A model generated the notes under the pieces. That model saw only the letters and a program-made list of their open reading frames with translations, ran no database searches and had not been told where the DNA came from. The translations under genes and the position numbers were made by a program. Below are positions 32,267 through 56,718 of a stretch of DNA of 64,000 nt, in pieces (position 1 is the first letter of the stretch; each line of letters starts with the position of its first letter). Source of the DNA: Elysia chlorotica (lineage: Eukaryota; Mollusca; Gastropoda; Plakobranchidae); the NCBI GenBank assembly GCA_003991915.1, contig RQTK01000164.1, forward strand, positions 418,822 through 482,821, written 5' to 3'.

Positions 32267-32428
32267 TTATTTATTTTTCTGAAAGTCTTCTTGAGTAACA
32301 GTGTTGAACACAAGGTCAGTTGGGTCTAGGGCATAAGAAACTTCTGGCTTTCTCATCTTGGCAGCCTCCTTAGCTTCTACTTTGAGCGTGTACTTGTCTG
32401 CCTTTTGTCTCTTCAATGCTCGTCGATA
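32267..32428 (-). CDS. BRIX1: BRIX1 exon 10 (C-terminal tail and stop)
   Basis: Acceptor TCATACAG. It reads YRRALKRQKADKYTLKVEAK and ends VTQEDFQKNK. The TAA stop overlaps an AATAAA on the - strand (32266-32271), so the 3' UTR could be only tens of bases long. Confidence 0.92.
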   Translation of the reverse strand, partial: YRRALKRQKADKYTLKVEAKEAAKMRKPEVSYALDPTDLVFNTVTQEDFQKNK

Positions 32429-35400
32429 CTGTATGAACAAAGGACGGTGGTATTATTATTAAAAGTTGATGTTAATATGTCACACAAAAAAAACATACAA
32501 TTTTTTTGTAAATTTCAAAACTGGCATCTATACTGTAAGTACACATTACCATTTTAAATGCCAAATGTTGCAAGTCTCAAATAAGGAAAACCTCAGACAT
32601 TAACACAGAATTACAAAGTACAGAAATAGTTATATTATTTGCAAAGTTACACTACAGATTGCAGGAAAGCAAAAAAACAGTTCAGACTAATATTACCAAA
32701 TCACTTTGAAGAGAAATATACATGTACTTCACATCAACAATATTTGTTAGTGCACTGAAAAATAACAACAGCATTCTACATTAACTTACATCATTTGGCG
32801 AGATATAATGAGGATTCTGGTAAAGGGTAGCACCACCAAAGCTCCCTGCAAAGATCCGTATAGGGTTCAACACAAATCTTGGCCCTGGTGACAATGAAGG
32901 ACGATGAGGAGTTAAAAACTGGAAATTCATTTTTACTTTCACTAGAAATGACAGAGGATTGGTCTTATGTTTAGGTTCTCATCAGTATATATTTATGATA
33001 TAACCATAATGCACAATGAACATTCCCCCACCATTGATATACGAACACTAACATATTCGTTGCTTTTTAAAATGTTGGAAACAAGATTATGACATGAAAA
33101 AAATGAATAAGCATAAACGTTGTGATTCAATTGAATATACACATTAACATGCAAAGAAAAAAACCTGACCTATTTCTGCTAAGGAACCATCCTCCTCTTC
33201 CAAAATTTGGTAGTTTCTGAACCATACACGATTGTCCTCAATGGAGAAGGTGAAGATGTGATCGGTGAATGGTTGACTTTTTGGATGATGGTTTGGTGTG
33301 CCAAAAGTCTACATTGCATGCAATGAAAAAAAAAAGCATTATGTAATATTAAAAAAAAAAACTGTGATCATTTCATTTGTATTCTATACAAAATTTCTTT
33401 ATTTCTTTTTAGAGGCGAACAATGGATATTTAAATTATCCTGAACAGCAGTAATTGTCGCCAATAGCAAAGATTTGGATTTTAGATCACATCCTGGTAAA
33501 AAAATTAACCTTTTCTATCTAATAGAAAAGCATGCTTAATTTATCTATCTGAATATGAACAAGAACTATTCAAATCACGCCATTGCCATTGCAAACATTA
33601 TTTTGAGGGATTTCAAAAACTTAAAAAGGCTTTATCAAACCAAGAGAGAAATGTAATTGAATAGTCAAAAAAAATTTTTCTTTAGCGTCCTATTGGTAAG
33701 GAAAAAAAGAATACCAAGGAAGAACTTAAAAACATAATACATGTACAAAGTAGCATATCTACCTGAATAAAAAGTTCTTTCAACAACTGCCAATGAGGCT
33801 CAGAATCAAAGTTCTGGTGAAGGAAAATAAAATGTGCTTTTAGTTTATATAAAATATGACACATGGAAGAAGAAAAAAAAGAGAGAGAGAGATGATTAAA
33901 GACCAACCAAATTTCTTATTTATACAATGACATAGAATAAAATCTTCAAGAAAAATGAATAAGCCTGTCGTGTACAGGTTGAAGAGTATTACCAGTTGGA
34001 AATACAGTGAAACATGTTTATACAGAAACTTGAGGGGGGTCTAATTTCAATTTCGGCCTCAACATATTTTGGTTTGAACATAGTGAAGATAAAACGAAAA
34101 AAAGAAAAAAGAAAGGGACACAAAACCACAAAATTTGCGATGAAATTTGGGTAATATGCCTTGAGTTTAGCCAAGAAAGTACGGCCCTACATAATAAAGG
34201 ATATTCATTTTGTTGTTTTTTCTCCAGTTTTGTTTTTGCTTTTTTTGGGTCACTTTTTTCATTGGTCTTCATTTCTTTTGATTCTATTTTGAACATAGGA
34301 AAGTATCTGCAATACTTTAGCTTTGTCTATCTTCCTTGGAAGGAAATCTGAAATCCCTTTGGCCTTTTCTATATTTTCTCTGCTGCAAAGAATTGTCAAG
34401 AATGTAGCTTTCGGAATTATGTGGTTGCGAATGATTTTTTTACACCACTTTTTTACTCACCACAGACATGTATAATATCCAACAATTTTAGACTATACGT
34501 TAGACAAGAAATCAAGTTGGCATGAACATGTGACATCTTTATTCAAAAAGAATGTATTTCCTGAGAAAGATAAAATCTTTTAACTTAGAAAGCCCCCCCC
34601 ATCTTAAAACGTTTTTATTTCTCTATGATAGAGATTGTAATTTCCTATGGAGTCAGCTGCTGGGGTGAGGCGTAAAAAGTAGGAGACACCTTTCTTTCTA
34701 AAACTGAAATCCCCTCCCCCCTCTCCCCTTTAATTTTAAGGTACTCCTTGACCCCTAGTTCTTTATTTAGTAACCGTAACATATGTGTGCGAGTCTGTAA
34801 CACAGCAAACAATTAAGAATTGCTTAAGTGTGTCTGCCGAGCAGCCACTGAGTCAGTCCGACTCCATGACCACGTGCATAGACATTGACGAGAGATGCAA
34901 CAATGCTTGGCTCGGCACATTTGGTGTTAAAGACTGTTAAAGACATTGTTGGGCTAGGTGATCAGAGTAGAACTGTAAAAGTGATGCAGCACTGTTTGCT
35001 TGGCTCTGCACATTTAGTGAGACTGCAGTGGGCTAGGCCCAGATGGCTCGCAATTTATCAGCATGTAATTATAAGCCTTGCTAGAGCTGAATATGTAGCG
35101 AGAGAGGGGTGATGGTAGGCTTTGTTAGTGATAGATTTGATGACTCATGACTAGCAGGGGTACTGCATTGCATGAGGCAGGGAAAAGAGTGTCACAATTT
35201 TTTTTACCAGAAACTCAACGAGCCAGCTTGATGAAGTCAGTTATTTCCTTTCGATTTAGTGATAGTATGCTGGCCAACAAATTCAATTTCCTGTAAGTTT
35301 TATAACAGGGCAACAGACGGAAAACCGCAATGTTTATTTCTTTCGGGTTACGCTGTTTTTTTTTTGGTTAAAGTGTGTTCAACTGTACCAAGTTCATGCA

Positions 35401-38400
35401 TGGAATCTAAAACTGTTTCTGAAAAAAAAAATTCTTATTCATCGTTTATTTCAACTATCATGTTATGTTATCATGATCTGATGGCAACATCTTATTAGCT
35501 TATTGAGCTATATACCATTGCATTCAAGATATTGCTGCTTTTTTTTTTGTAATTTGATGGAATCCTACCATTACACCAAATCAATTTTGTCTGAAACACT
35601 CATATTGCTAAATCAGCAGCATTCACAAAGATGTTTATTAATATCAGAAAAAAAAATTAGTACATGAATCTTACTACACAAGCAATGCCATGCAGGAATT
35701 GGATTGGATGCAAGTCATATAAGAATTATGGTTTAAATTTTGTTTTCTTCATCTAACAATTGATTTTATAGAACTTTAATGAGATTAATATTTTGATAAC
35801 TAATTTACCTTATCAAATGACAGAAGTGGTCTAGATCCTTTGAGACAATTTCCAGTTAGTTTCAATTCACTCATTGTGTGTACTGTTAGGATAGGAAAAG
35901 GCACATTATTACATATGTTTTCATTTTCTCCCCATACAATTCATTCTTAGCTGATCTTTACATAGCCAACACGTACTACAGGTGCTCAGTTGGTGAATTT
36001 CAAACATTTTAGTCCTTGGAAAAACAAATCTTATGGATAGTTTTAAATTGCATATTTCATTGGGCCTTCTAGAACTACTGTGGCGGTTAAAAATACTAAC
36101 ACAACCTGCAATTGAAGACTAAGTTGTGTTGAATGGTATCTGGCTATACCTGACTATGTTGATTCCATCAAACCAAATGTACATGTAAAATCTTCTACTT
36201 TGAAAATGAACAAAAAACAAAATCAAAATATGAAAAGTGGTACAAAATTAAATACAGTATAGATGCCCTTAAAGATATAATTTTTTAACAAGAATAACAA
36301 GAAAGCATTTCATTTGTTGCACACTCAATCAGAGTCTTTTGAAAATGAATAAAGCTAATTCCTTAAAATAATTGATTAAAATGTCATGAAACTTATTGAA
36401 GAAATGCACCCAGACACACTATGTCCCACATTTTGTGATTATTATAGATGGCTCATACGAAAGGGCTTGAGGCCCTACTTGAAGATTACTAAAAATCATG
36501 AAGATATGCATATTTCACTGGCAACAGATGTACCCAAAAAGGGGAATGAAATATATTCTTCTTTTTTGAAATGCACCATTCATAAACCAATGTGAGGCAT
36601 TTAAGATTTAAATACATACTATTTTCAACAAGAAATTTTGCTGATGGTCCTTTTGGTACGTTGGAAACCCTGAAATAGAATAAAGAAAAAATTGAAAAGA
36701 TAAATAAAAGAAAGAAAAAGTTATAAATCATTCTTATTTTTAAATCTTGAAAGTACTCCGTATTGTGACTAACCACGATGCAAAATATTGTTTTAATAAC
36801 TTTTCGCTGCCGACATATTCATTTTACCAAACATAGACCAATTTAAATCAAGGCTTATAACTTATCTTTCATTTAAACAAATGAAATTTTTAAAAAGTCT
36901 CAGTTTGAGTTGACATTAATCAATAGAAAATAACACCTACCATAAGTACACATCTTGTTTCTTTTTTCCCTCAAAATATATACACTTGTTGCAATTTTTC
37001 ATCTCACACACCTTTGCAGGGAAAAAAATGTTCATAAAAAAAGGTTATCAATTTAAATTATACAGCTGAGCGTTGAATTATTTATGAAATAATAAATTTT
37101 ATAAATAAACACTATTTTCCCCAAACAAAATCCTGCACTACTCTCTACAGGGATGGTAAAATTACTATTGTTATTTTCCAGGATATGCCTCTTTGTTCTT
37201 GAAGAGCCAACAGAGCTACTATGTCATGTAAGACAAATACTATGTCAATCTAAATTGATTTCTAAAATATGCAACAATAAACCCTGACTAGATTCTCAGA
37301 AACAGTTACAATGATAACCTACTCTTATTTATTTACAAAATTCTGCCAAATAAAAAAAGTTTCAAAATTACATGAATGGAAATCTCTTTATGTAAATTTA
37401 AATTAAATCAGTTACTGTAAAGCTCACCTCATTAATGATGAAAAGTTTATCCTTTCTGTCCATTTTGGGTTCTGAAAAAACACATTAATGCAAATGTTTT
37501 TTAAAAAAGACTTTAAACTAAATGATCAACTGATAATTCAGTAAAAGTTGTAAGAACATCTTGTAACAAGAACAAACCATTTACACACGAAACCAGCTTT
37601 TAGACAATTCTAATTATAGTAAACACATACCATTGGTTGCTAGAATTGATCACAAACAATGAAAAAGCATCAAGATAAAACTTCAATAAAAATATTTTTA
37701 ATTTATATATTTGTTATTTAAATGAAAAGAAATTTGACAAATTAACACATTTGTTATTTTTTATGCATGAAAAAGCATAGAAGAAAACTGATGGCCATCA
37801 GTTATGTTATAACTGCATGTACTTTTATTAGGCATGCATGTATCCTTTACAGCAGAAAATCACTTTAAATTTTTTTTATAAAAAACAACGACAACAACAA
37901 ACAATTGAGCATCATTTATCATTTTGTGTCACCTGCTTTTGAATGTGGCATCAATGTTCTCAAGTCTAACATCAAGTGCCGAGTTCTGTAAGAAATGCCT
38001 CTGGATGAAAAAATCAAGGTCCTTTGTTTGTTTGTCCATTTTGTCTATGGAGGAAAAATATAAAAGTAAGAGTAATACATTTAATAGTTGATTGTTTTTG
38101 GATAATTTTGCAAGCGGGTGGGGGTGGGAGGTTTACTTGGCAGTGATGCCAACTGGATCATTATTTTTTTACTGAACTTTTTCACGAACCAGTACAGCGG
38201 CGTACCGGTTTATGAACTTCAAAAATTGCCCCAATCAATGTAGTAGTATATATATATAAACATACTATTTTTAAAAGCAAAATAAGAACAGTGTACTTCT
38301 TAAATTAAGTTTATTGGTATGCTTTATTTTAATTGTATTGAGAGAACTTATAAATTTTACATTGCATTGAGAAGTTGGAGAAAATGAGGGTGATTAGCAG

Positions 38401-40135
38401 ACCTGGCTAATTTTCAAGGCTTCATGGGCACTGATGTGTTATTTTTTGCATGGCTATGCAGGGCCCTTTTTGCTGTTGGAACACTAATTGCCTCTAGCTT
38501 TACATGTGATGCAGTAAGCACACTAGCTTAACTTTTGGTATTAATCCGATAAGAATTTGATATATTTACGTCTTTCTAGTCTAACCAATGCTAGATTTTG
38601 ATTCTAATCAATAAATCATGAATGCCTAGTCTAGATCTACATGAAGTCCTTAGATCTAGATACTCCTCCTACTGTCCTGGTTTAAACCTAGACCACGTCT
38701 ATGCAGTGGCAATTTGAATCACACAAAATACATCCAACTGAAGTCTTTGATCGAGAATAGTTTTCACACAGATCCGATGTTCCTAACTACCGGTACTAAA
38801 GTTGAATGACCGGATGTTGTTACTTTGTTATTGAACAACGCATGCTCAGTGATGTTCGTACTTTTTCCAGTTCGCTTAAATTGTTTTTCTCGTTTCCGTA
38901 AGTCAATTCATGACTGAACAGAGATGTACGGAGAACTTTGACGGACCTTGACGGAACTCGGACCGGCAACTTTTTTTTTATAGAATTTCGACGGACTTTG
39001 ACGGAACTCGGGCGGTGATTATTTTTTTACGGAATTCCGTAAATTTACGGAAAATTGGCATCACTGCTACACCAATTATTTGATAGCAAAACAAAAACCC
39101 AGAAATAACTTTTGAAGTTGATTGTTTTTGGATAATTTTGCAAGCGGGTGGGGGTGGGAGGTTTACTTGGAACCACATTGTGTTTTATCTGGAACCATAT
39201 ATACATAATATGCATTCGTTTTAAATAAAATTAAGCAGTTAAAGAGTCAACTTAAACCAGTGTAAAGAAAGAGAGGAGTTAAGATTGAGTAGGTTTTAAT
39301 CCTGATCTAGAATATAGATCTACATAATTAGTTAGGCCGTACAATTAGGGAGGAAGGTTGACACCGGACAGTTTGCTTCGAGAAAGCTGAATTCCTTCGT
39401 AACGTACTGTGCTACAGCAATCACTTCTATGATAGACATACCTTAACCCCTGTACTATTGGGAACATGGGCTAGTGGGCAAAGCGCAGAACAGTTTAGAA
39501 AACTTAGTATTCTTTCCTGAGATTGAAGCCCTAGTAACATGGATTAACCTTTTCCCATCACCCAGCACACACGTTTAGTGGGTTGTTTAATGATATGCTA
39601 CACCTTTTTGTATTGATCTCCACACCATCCCTTTCAAAATATTAAATATCAAAGGCTGGGAACCATAGCGCTTAAAACTAGTGCCTCAGTTGGTAAGGAG
39701 TACGTACTTCTGACTAAATGAAGTAAACTAAAATCCACAGAGTCAGAAGTATGTACTCCTTACCAATTGGTTTGCATTCAAAGAGCCAAAATTCCCTGCA
39801 ACGAACTTCTCTGCGAGCACCCACTTTGCTTATAATTATTATCAAAATAAATAGCAAAAAAAAAAAACAGGGACATTGCTTTGATTTAGATTAAGATCTA
39901 TAGATATAGATCTACTTGAGTCTAGATCTGGATCCAGATGGTAGGGTCTACAGACTTCTAGATCTAGATCTAGATCTAGATTAAAGACCCTAAACTTAAG
40001 TTTCGATGTATCTACCTGTCTCTCTACTGGAGCATCAGACTGAACAATAGGTTCCAAAACCACTTCTTTCTTTGATTTTTTACTTTTAGAATTAGTGGCT
40101 TCAGTCTGTTGCGTTTTCAGTTTACGTTTCCCCAT
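32267..40135 (-). CDS. BRIX1: Ribosome biogenesis protein BRX1 homologue (whole gene, 10 exons)
   Basis: BRX1 is a nucleolar Brix-domain protein needed for 27S pre-rRNA processing and 60S subunit assembly. Ten exons read on the - strand join in frame to 305 residues (human BRX1 353; the shorter length comes from both termini). Conserved blocks in order: LIFSSRGISYRTRHLM, MDRKDKLFIINE, CEMKNCNKCIYFE, KGPSAKFLVEN, LTGNCLKGSRPLLSFD, LLKELFIQTFGTP, HPKSQPF, DNRVWFRNYQI, GPRFVLNPIRIFAGSFGG and LYQNPHY. Exons by descending coordinate: 40016-40135, 37933-38044, 37428-37471, 36941-37011, 36620-36669, 35809-35882, 33763-33813, 33170-33308, 32790-32884, 32267-32428. All have AG/GT borders and phases that fit. 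The ATG is at 40133-40135 and the stop TAA at 32267-32269. Confidence 0.96.
32790..32884 (-). CDS. BRIX1: BRIX1 exon 9
   Basis: Acceptor GTCACCAG, donor GTAAGT. It reads GPRFVLNPIRIFAGSFGGAT, then LYQNPHYISPND, the C-terminal Brix strand. Confidence 0.97.
33170..33308 (-). CDS. BRIX1: BRIX1 exon 8
   Basis: Acceptor AATGTAG, donor GTCAGG. It reads TFGTPNHHPKSQPFTDHIFT, then FSIEDNRVWFRNYQILEE. Confidence 0.97.
33763..33813 (-). CDS. BRIX1: BRIX1 exon 7
   Basis: A 51-nt exon with acceptor TCACCAG and donor GTAGAT. It reads NFDSEPHWQLLKELFIQ. Confidence 0.96.
33814..35808 (-). other. BRIX1 intron 6
   Basis: This intron of 1995 bp holds a possible MITE end near 34004-34110 (CAGTGAAACATGTTTATACA...CTTGAGGGGGGTC). 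Between 34890 and 35040 a roughly 75-bp unit occurs twice imperfectly (GATGCAACAATGCTTGGCTC and GATGCAGCACTGTTTGCTTG). No exon is seen on either strand. Confidence 0.5.
35809..35882 (-). CDS. BRIX1: BRIX1 exon 6
   Basis: Acceptor CCTAACAG, donor GTAAAT. It reads IHTMSELKLTGNCLKGSRPL then LSFDK. Confidence 0.97.
36620..36669 (-). CDS. BRIX1: BRIX1 exon 5
   Basis: Acceptor TATTTCAG, donor GTATGT. It reads VSNVPKGPSAKFLVEN. GPSAKF is a signature of the family. Confidence 0.97.
36941..37011 (-). CDS. BRIX1: BRIX1 exon 4
   Basis: Acceptor CTGCAAAG, donor GTAGGT. It reads VCEMKNCNKCIYFEGKKKQD with the Brix cysteine-rich strand. Confidence 0.97.
37428..37471 (-). CDS. BRIX1: BRIX1 exon 3
   Basis: A 44-nt exon with acceptor TTTTTCAG and donor GTGAGC. 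It reads EPKMDRKDKLFIINE, matching BRX1 almost exactly. Confidence 0.97.
37933..38044 (-). CDS. BRIX1: BRIX1 exon 2 (start of Brix domain)
   Basis: Acceptor CTCCATAG, donor GTGACA. It reads KWTNKQRTLIFSSRGISYRT, then RHLMLDLRTLMPHSKA, the diagnostic N-terminal Brix segment. Confidence 0.97.
38086..38140. repeat. 55-bp direct repeat, left copy (flanks TIR element)
   Basis: Identical to 39116-39170 (starts AGTTGATTGTTTTTGGATAA, ends GAGGTTTACTTGG). It abuts the first base of the inverted-repeat element. Confidence 0.95.
38141..39066. mobile_element. hAT-like nonautonomous element with 12-bp terminal inverted repeats
   Basis: It begins CAGTGATGCCAA and ends TTGGCATCACTG, perfect 12-bp inverted repeats. 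Ends starting CAGTG are common in hAT elements. The right part holds repeated TTGACGGAACTCGG words. No transposase frame is seen. No 8-bp target duplication is visible at the ends; instead, 55-bp direct repeats lie at 38086-38140 and 39116-39170. Confidence 0.65.
39116..39170. repeat. 55-bp direct repeat, right copy
   Basis: Second copy of 38086-38140, starting 49 bp beyond the end of the inverted-repeat element. Confidence 0.95.
40016..40135 (-). CDS. BRIX1: BRIX1 exon 1 (basic N-terminus)
   Basis: It starts MGKRKLKTQQ and runs for 40 codons rich in Lys and Ser, fitting a nucleolar targeting region. Donor GACAG/GTAGAT. The N-terminus of BRX1 is poorly conserved, so this exon rests on the start codon, frame and splice site. 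Confidence 0.8.
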
Positions 40136-40525
40136 GCTTGCAATGTTTTTGTATCGTTTCCTCGTAAAAAAGGACTTGAGCGTGAGGAGTGAAAACGAAA
40201 CTAAAATGAAAATCGGAAATAGCCATTTTCTTCACCTTATGACATTAAAGAGCTCTTAGCTTCTCAGTTCAATTCGTCAACAAACAACCCCAGTAAAAGT
40301 CATACATGTATAAGCATAATATTTATAATAACAATTGTTTGGCGTTTAGATTTCAGGAGAGATATATAGAGTAACCGATCTCGTGGATGAATGAGATTTT
40401 TTTGTTTTGTTTTGTTATTCGCTTTCGTTTTTTTTTGCCTCACATTTAGTCAGTCCTTTTCCCAACCTGCCAATGTGTCTTATCTGCCTGCGTCGTCTGT
40501 CTTAATTTTAATGGTACACCTATAT

Positions 40526-40532
40526 GTCTATC

Positions 40533-40621
<89 letters not shown>

Positions 40622-40623
40622 CC

Positions 40624-40692
<69 letters not shown>
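40526..40692. repeat. (TATC)n microsatellite
   Basis: About 165 bp of TATC/GATA tetranucleotide with one interruption (TCCATC) near 40621. Confidence 0.97.
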
Positions 40693-40894
40693 ATAAGTAT
40701 CCACTGTCTGTTTAACTGATTGACTATCTTTCAGTTAATTTTGGAAAAGTTCAAGGTTAGTATGTCTTCATAAATGAAATAATACATGTACTAATAGTTG
40801 TGTCCATAAGTCTTTAGAATAAAAATGTATTCGTGTTGGTTTTCCCTCATACTTTTGATCACGTGTCGATATAGACGACACTGTGTTCTCTGAT

Positions 40895-40904
40895 CTATAA
40901 ATAG
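40895..40904 (+). promoter_or_regulatory. MEF2-like / TATA-like site
   Basis: CTATAAATAG fits both the MEF2 consensus and a TATA box. It is 1.2 kb upstream of the actin TATA box, and MEF2 sites are common in muscle actin genes. Function is inferred from the word alone. Confidence 0.3.
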
Positions 40905-41567
40905 CTATTGGTAATGTTTGTATACTCCACTGACCAATAGCAGACGAAATAAATCAGCCACCACCACGTTGACTTTTATGTCAAAGAATCAATTGCTTTT
41001 CGTGGAAACAGACACTCAGTATAATACCATATTTGGTATGCCTTTCCTACGCTGGCAAGAAACAGATTAAGATACTGAGATTCTCTCAAAATGAATTTTG
41101 GACGAAGTCCCCACAGGCCAAATCACCTAATTTATCGAAAAAAATATCTTTTCACCTAATACCAAACTTTGTTTTTGTTAAATATGATTACGGAGATAAT
41201 TATCGAGGTTATAATGGCGAATCAAAATTAAAAGGGCATATTGGTTATAAAGAGGAGGCAATTTGCGAAGTTGTGCCTTGCTTTGAAAAATTAGATTATT
41301 TCGTGACGATAAAAGGAGACCACACAGATGAGAGGGAAAAATTAATGTGGAGAATTAAAGATTCATGGTTATGTTTAAACAGTTATTTTTATGAATAATG
41401 TTGTGCATTAATTATTATTCATTCGCAGATTGGAATGATTATTTTTTAAATAATAATCATTTTGAACATTTCAAAACCATTGGATTGGAAAATTTTACAA
41501 AACACAATACTCAACAGATAATATAACTCTCTGTGAAACTGCAATCGCGGATCAGCATAGAACTTTG

Positions 41568-41596
41568 TGTGTGTGTGCGTGTGTGTGTGTGTGTGT
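41568..41596. repeat. (GT)n microsatellite
   Basis: Short GT run with one C interruption. Confidence 0.9.
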
Positions 41597-42120
41597 TTCC
41601 GTCCTAATCATATTATTGTTTTTCATACAGACAAGCGCCTACGTCTTACTGAATATCTTATTTACTTCTGTATTGAGCATAGATTTTCTTCTAATGTGAA
41701 AACAATGTGTACAGTAGAGGCGCACATTGCCCATGTCACTATCAAACTGCACAAAAGTACTTGAAGATTTCTCGTTTTCTGTTAACCGGCATCTACATAG
41801 TAAATACAGACGCGGCGATGCTCCCAAAGCAGATTTATTGATCGTTACCTATACCCTGTGTGTTGAGAGCTAGAGGTAAGAGGGAGATACACGTAGTGAA
41901 GCCATAGGCTTTTAATCAGCAAACACTTTAGAAGCATGGGCGTTGTCTATTGAAAGACTTACTGACAGTAATCGAAATGGTTCGCTCGTGTGTGCTCACG
42001 TTGGATTGCCATAGCTTGGCATGCCGTCGCTACAGAATCTCATCATCGAGAGGCACTGGTTACTAGGTAGGCGTAACAAAATCGAAGAGGAACTAGATGG
42101 AAGATCTAGTCCTCCATAGA

Positions 42121-42128
42121 TATAAAAA
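42121..42128 (+). promoter_or_regulatory. Actin TATA box
   Basis: TATAAAAA lies about 320 bp upstream of the actin ATG. Transcription would start near 42150, leaving a 5' UTR of about 290 nt if unspliced. No convincing 5' UTR intron could be placed. Confidence 0.6.
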
Positions 42129-42441
42129 GACACGGTTTATCTCAGAGCTTCGTCAGAGTTCGCATTAGGCGTTGATATAGGCTTTTAGTGGTTTCTTTGT
42201 ATCTTCCCACAAACCTAATCTATTTACTTTTTTAATTTGTCCACGTTCTACTTGTAAGGACGAACAATTCGTAGATAAGACCCAAAGGTGTATACCGTTT
42301 CCAATTTTTATTAAACATTGAAATCACTTTGCTTCGCTCATAAATATTTTGTGCATGTGTTAGTTCATTTGCCTCCGGCGTTGAATTATCTCTTAATTTT
42401 GAAAAAAAGAATACTAGAAAAACTAAATTAACTTTCTCATC

Positions 42442-55337
<12,896 letters not shown>

Positions 55338-56302
55338 TGATGATGGTCGTGTAAAACTCCTTCTTTTTATTTACTTGTAAAATTTCATTATAAATCAAAT
55401 AGTGCTGATATAGACGATTGAAAAAACAGCAGGATAAAAAATACTGTTAGAATTATAGCCAAGAAGAACTTTAAAAAAGTTTTCTAACATAACCAACCAT
55501 TTTTTTCTTTATTCCATTTTATGGCAAAAGATCCACGTATTTGTGTTTGCATAACGTTATCCATAGTACCGTTTACAATTTTCTATGTCATTAAAACGCA
55601 ATGATTAGCTTTTATTTTTAAAATAGACTTCCAATTAATTATTGGGGTAACTATTATTTATTATGGGAATTCGGACAACCAGAAACTTATAGCTCAAATT
55701 TAGTTGTTTGTGTAACTATTAACAATCAAAAACTCATTATTCGCTGACGAGACAATTTTGAAAAGAATGCTTATCAAAATTCTTGAAATTTTATTTTGAT
55801 TTAGAATGTAGTGAAAGGATCTAAACCGAATTTTTTAGTCTCTACCACCCTTATCGCAAACAACGTTTATTAAAGAGAGACAATGGATACTTATCTGTTT
55901 GTTGCACGAATTTAGATTGTATAATGTTATCAGGGTTTGTTTTTCAGCCAAATCTATTTATCTAAGGCACGTCACTATGATATAATGTTTATTATCTGCC
56001 TTCTAGACTTCTTTATAAGGACGTAAATTTCAAAGGTTATCGTGATTGCAAGCATGGAATCTAACCTTTCCCCCTTTCCTTTTTTGATCGCGTGTTATTC
56101 CTGTCATTGTACCGGTGTCATCAGTAATCATTGTATTACATGTATGTTAACCAACGTGTTCTCAAACCTGTGTTGCGCTTGTGCTCAATCAAATTTTACT
56201 GGGAGATCCTATAAACCACAGGACAAGCATTACAATTTACCGTTACGTTGTCTGATACTGATTCATATTCGCTTGGTCTTTCCTTCATCATTTCCTTCTC
56301 CA

Positions 56303-56303
56303 C

Positions 56304-56355
<52 letters not shown>
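56303..56355. repeat. (CT)n microsatellite
   Basis: CT run of about 50 bp. Confidence 0.95.
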
Positions 56356-56359
<4 letters not shown>

Positions 56360-56718
56360 TCTCTCTCTCATCCCGGATCGTGTGAGGTCAAGAAGTATTT
56401 GCAGCGATGGAGGAACAAAATAACACTGTGAAATCCCACATAGGTAAAGAACATCCTGATCTTAAAGAGGCCAGGTCACATTCTTGTCGAATCTCTGAAA
56501 AGCTGGAACGATCTCTGTTCACGAAGCGATTTGCTACGACCTGTATCATTCTTACAACAGTCTGAAACGATTCCTTATAATTATGGACCAAGGTAAGCAT
56601 TATACTTCCTAAACAGTTTCAGCTTCTCATCGGCGGATCCGCCTTGTTCCCTACAGGTTGGGTCGATGTCAGTTAAATAATTATAATTATGTGACTGGCT
56701 TAGGCGCAGGGTGTCTGT

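Larger units (their letters stand above)
38045..40015 (-). other. BRIX1 intron 1 (contains a TIR element)
   Basis: Intron of 1971 bp. It holds the inverted-repeat element at 38141-39066 with its flanking 55-bp direct repeats. A run of TCTAGATC words lies at 39885-39982, just inside the exon 1 donor. A short inverted repeat (GGTAAGGAGTACGTACTTCTGACT... / ...AGTCAGAAGTATGTACTCCTTACC) at about 39693-39770 could form a hairpin. Confidence 0.75.
40136..42120. other. Intergenic region between divergent BRIX1 and actin
   Basis: It must hold the BRIX1 promoter (no TATA seen near 40140-40260) and the actin upstream region. It also holds a TATC microsatellite, a CTATAAATAG site at 40895-40904 and an open frame of unknown meaning at 40973-41398. 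Confidence 0.6.

Noticed and set aside
36386-36595. 69-codon + strand frame with a protein-like look inside BRIX1
   Set aside because: It overlaps the intron next to BRIX1 exon 5 on the opposite strand, matches no family I know, and has no splice or promoter context.
37923-38046. Frame MDKQTKDLDFF on the - strand as BRIX1 exon 2
   Set aside because: Another frame of the same stretch gives the conserved LIFSSRG...RTRHLM Brix block and fits the phases of exons 1 and 3.
40526-40692. Regular short repeats resembling a CRISPR array
   Set aside because: Simple TATC tetranucleotide with no spacers, in a eukaryotic genome.
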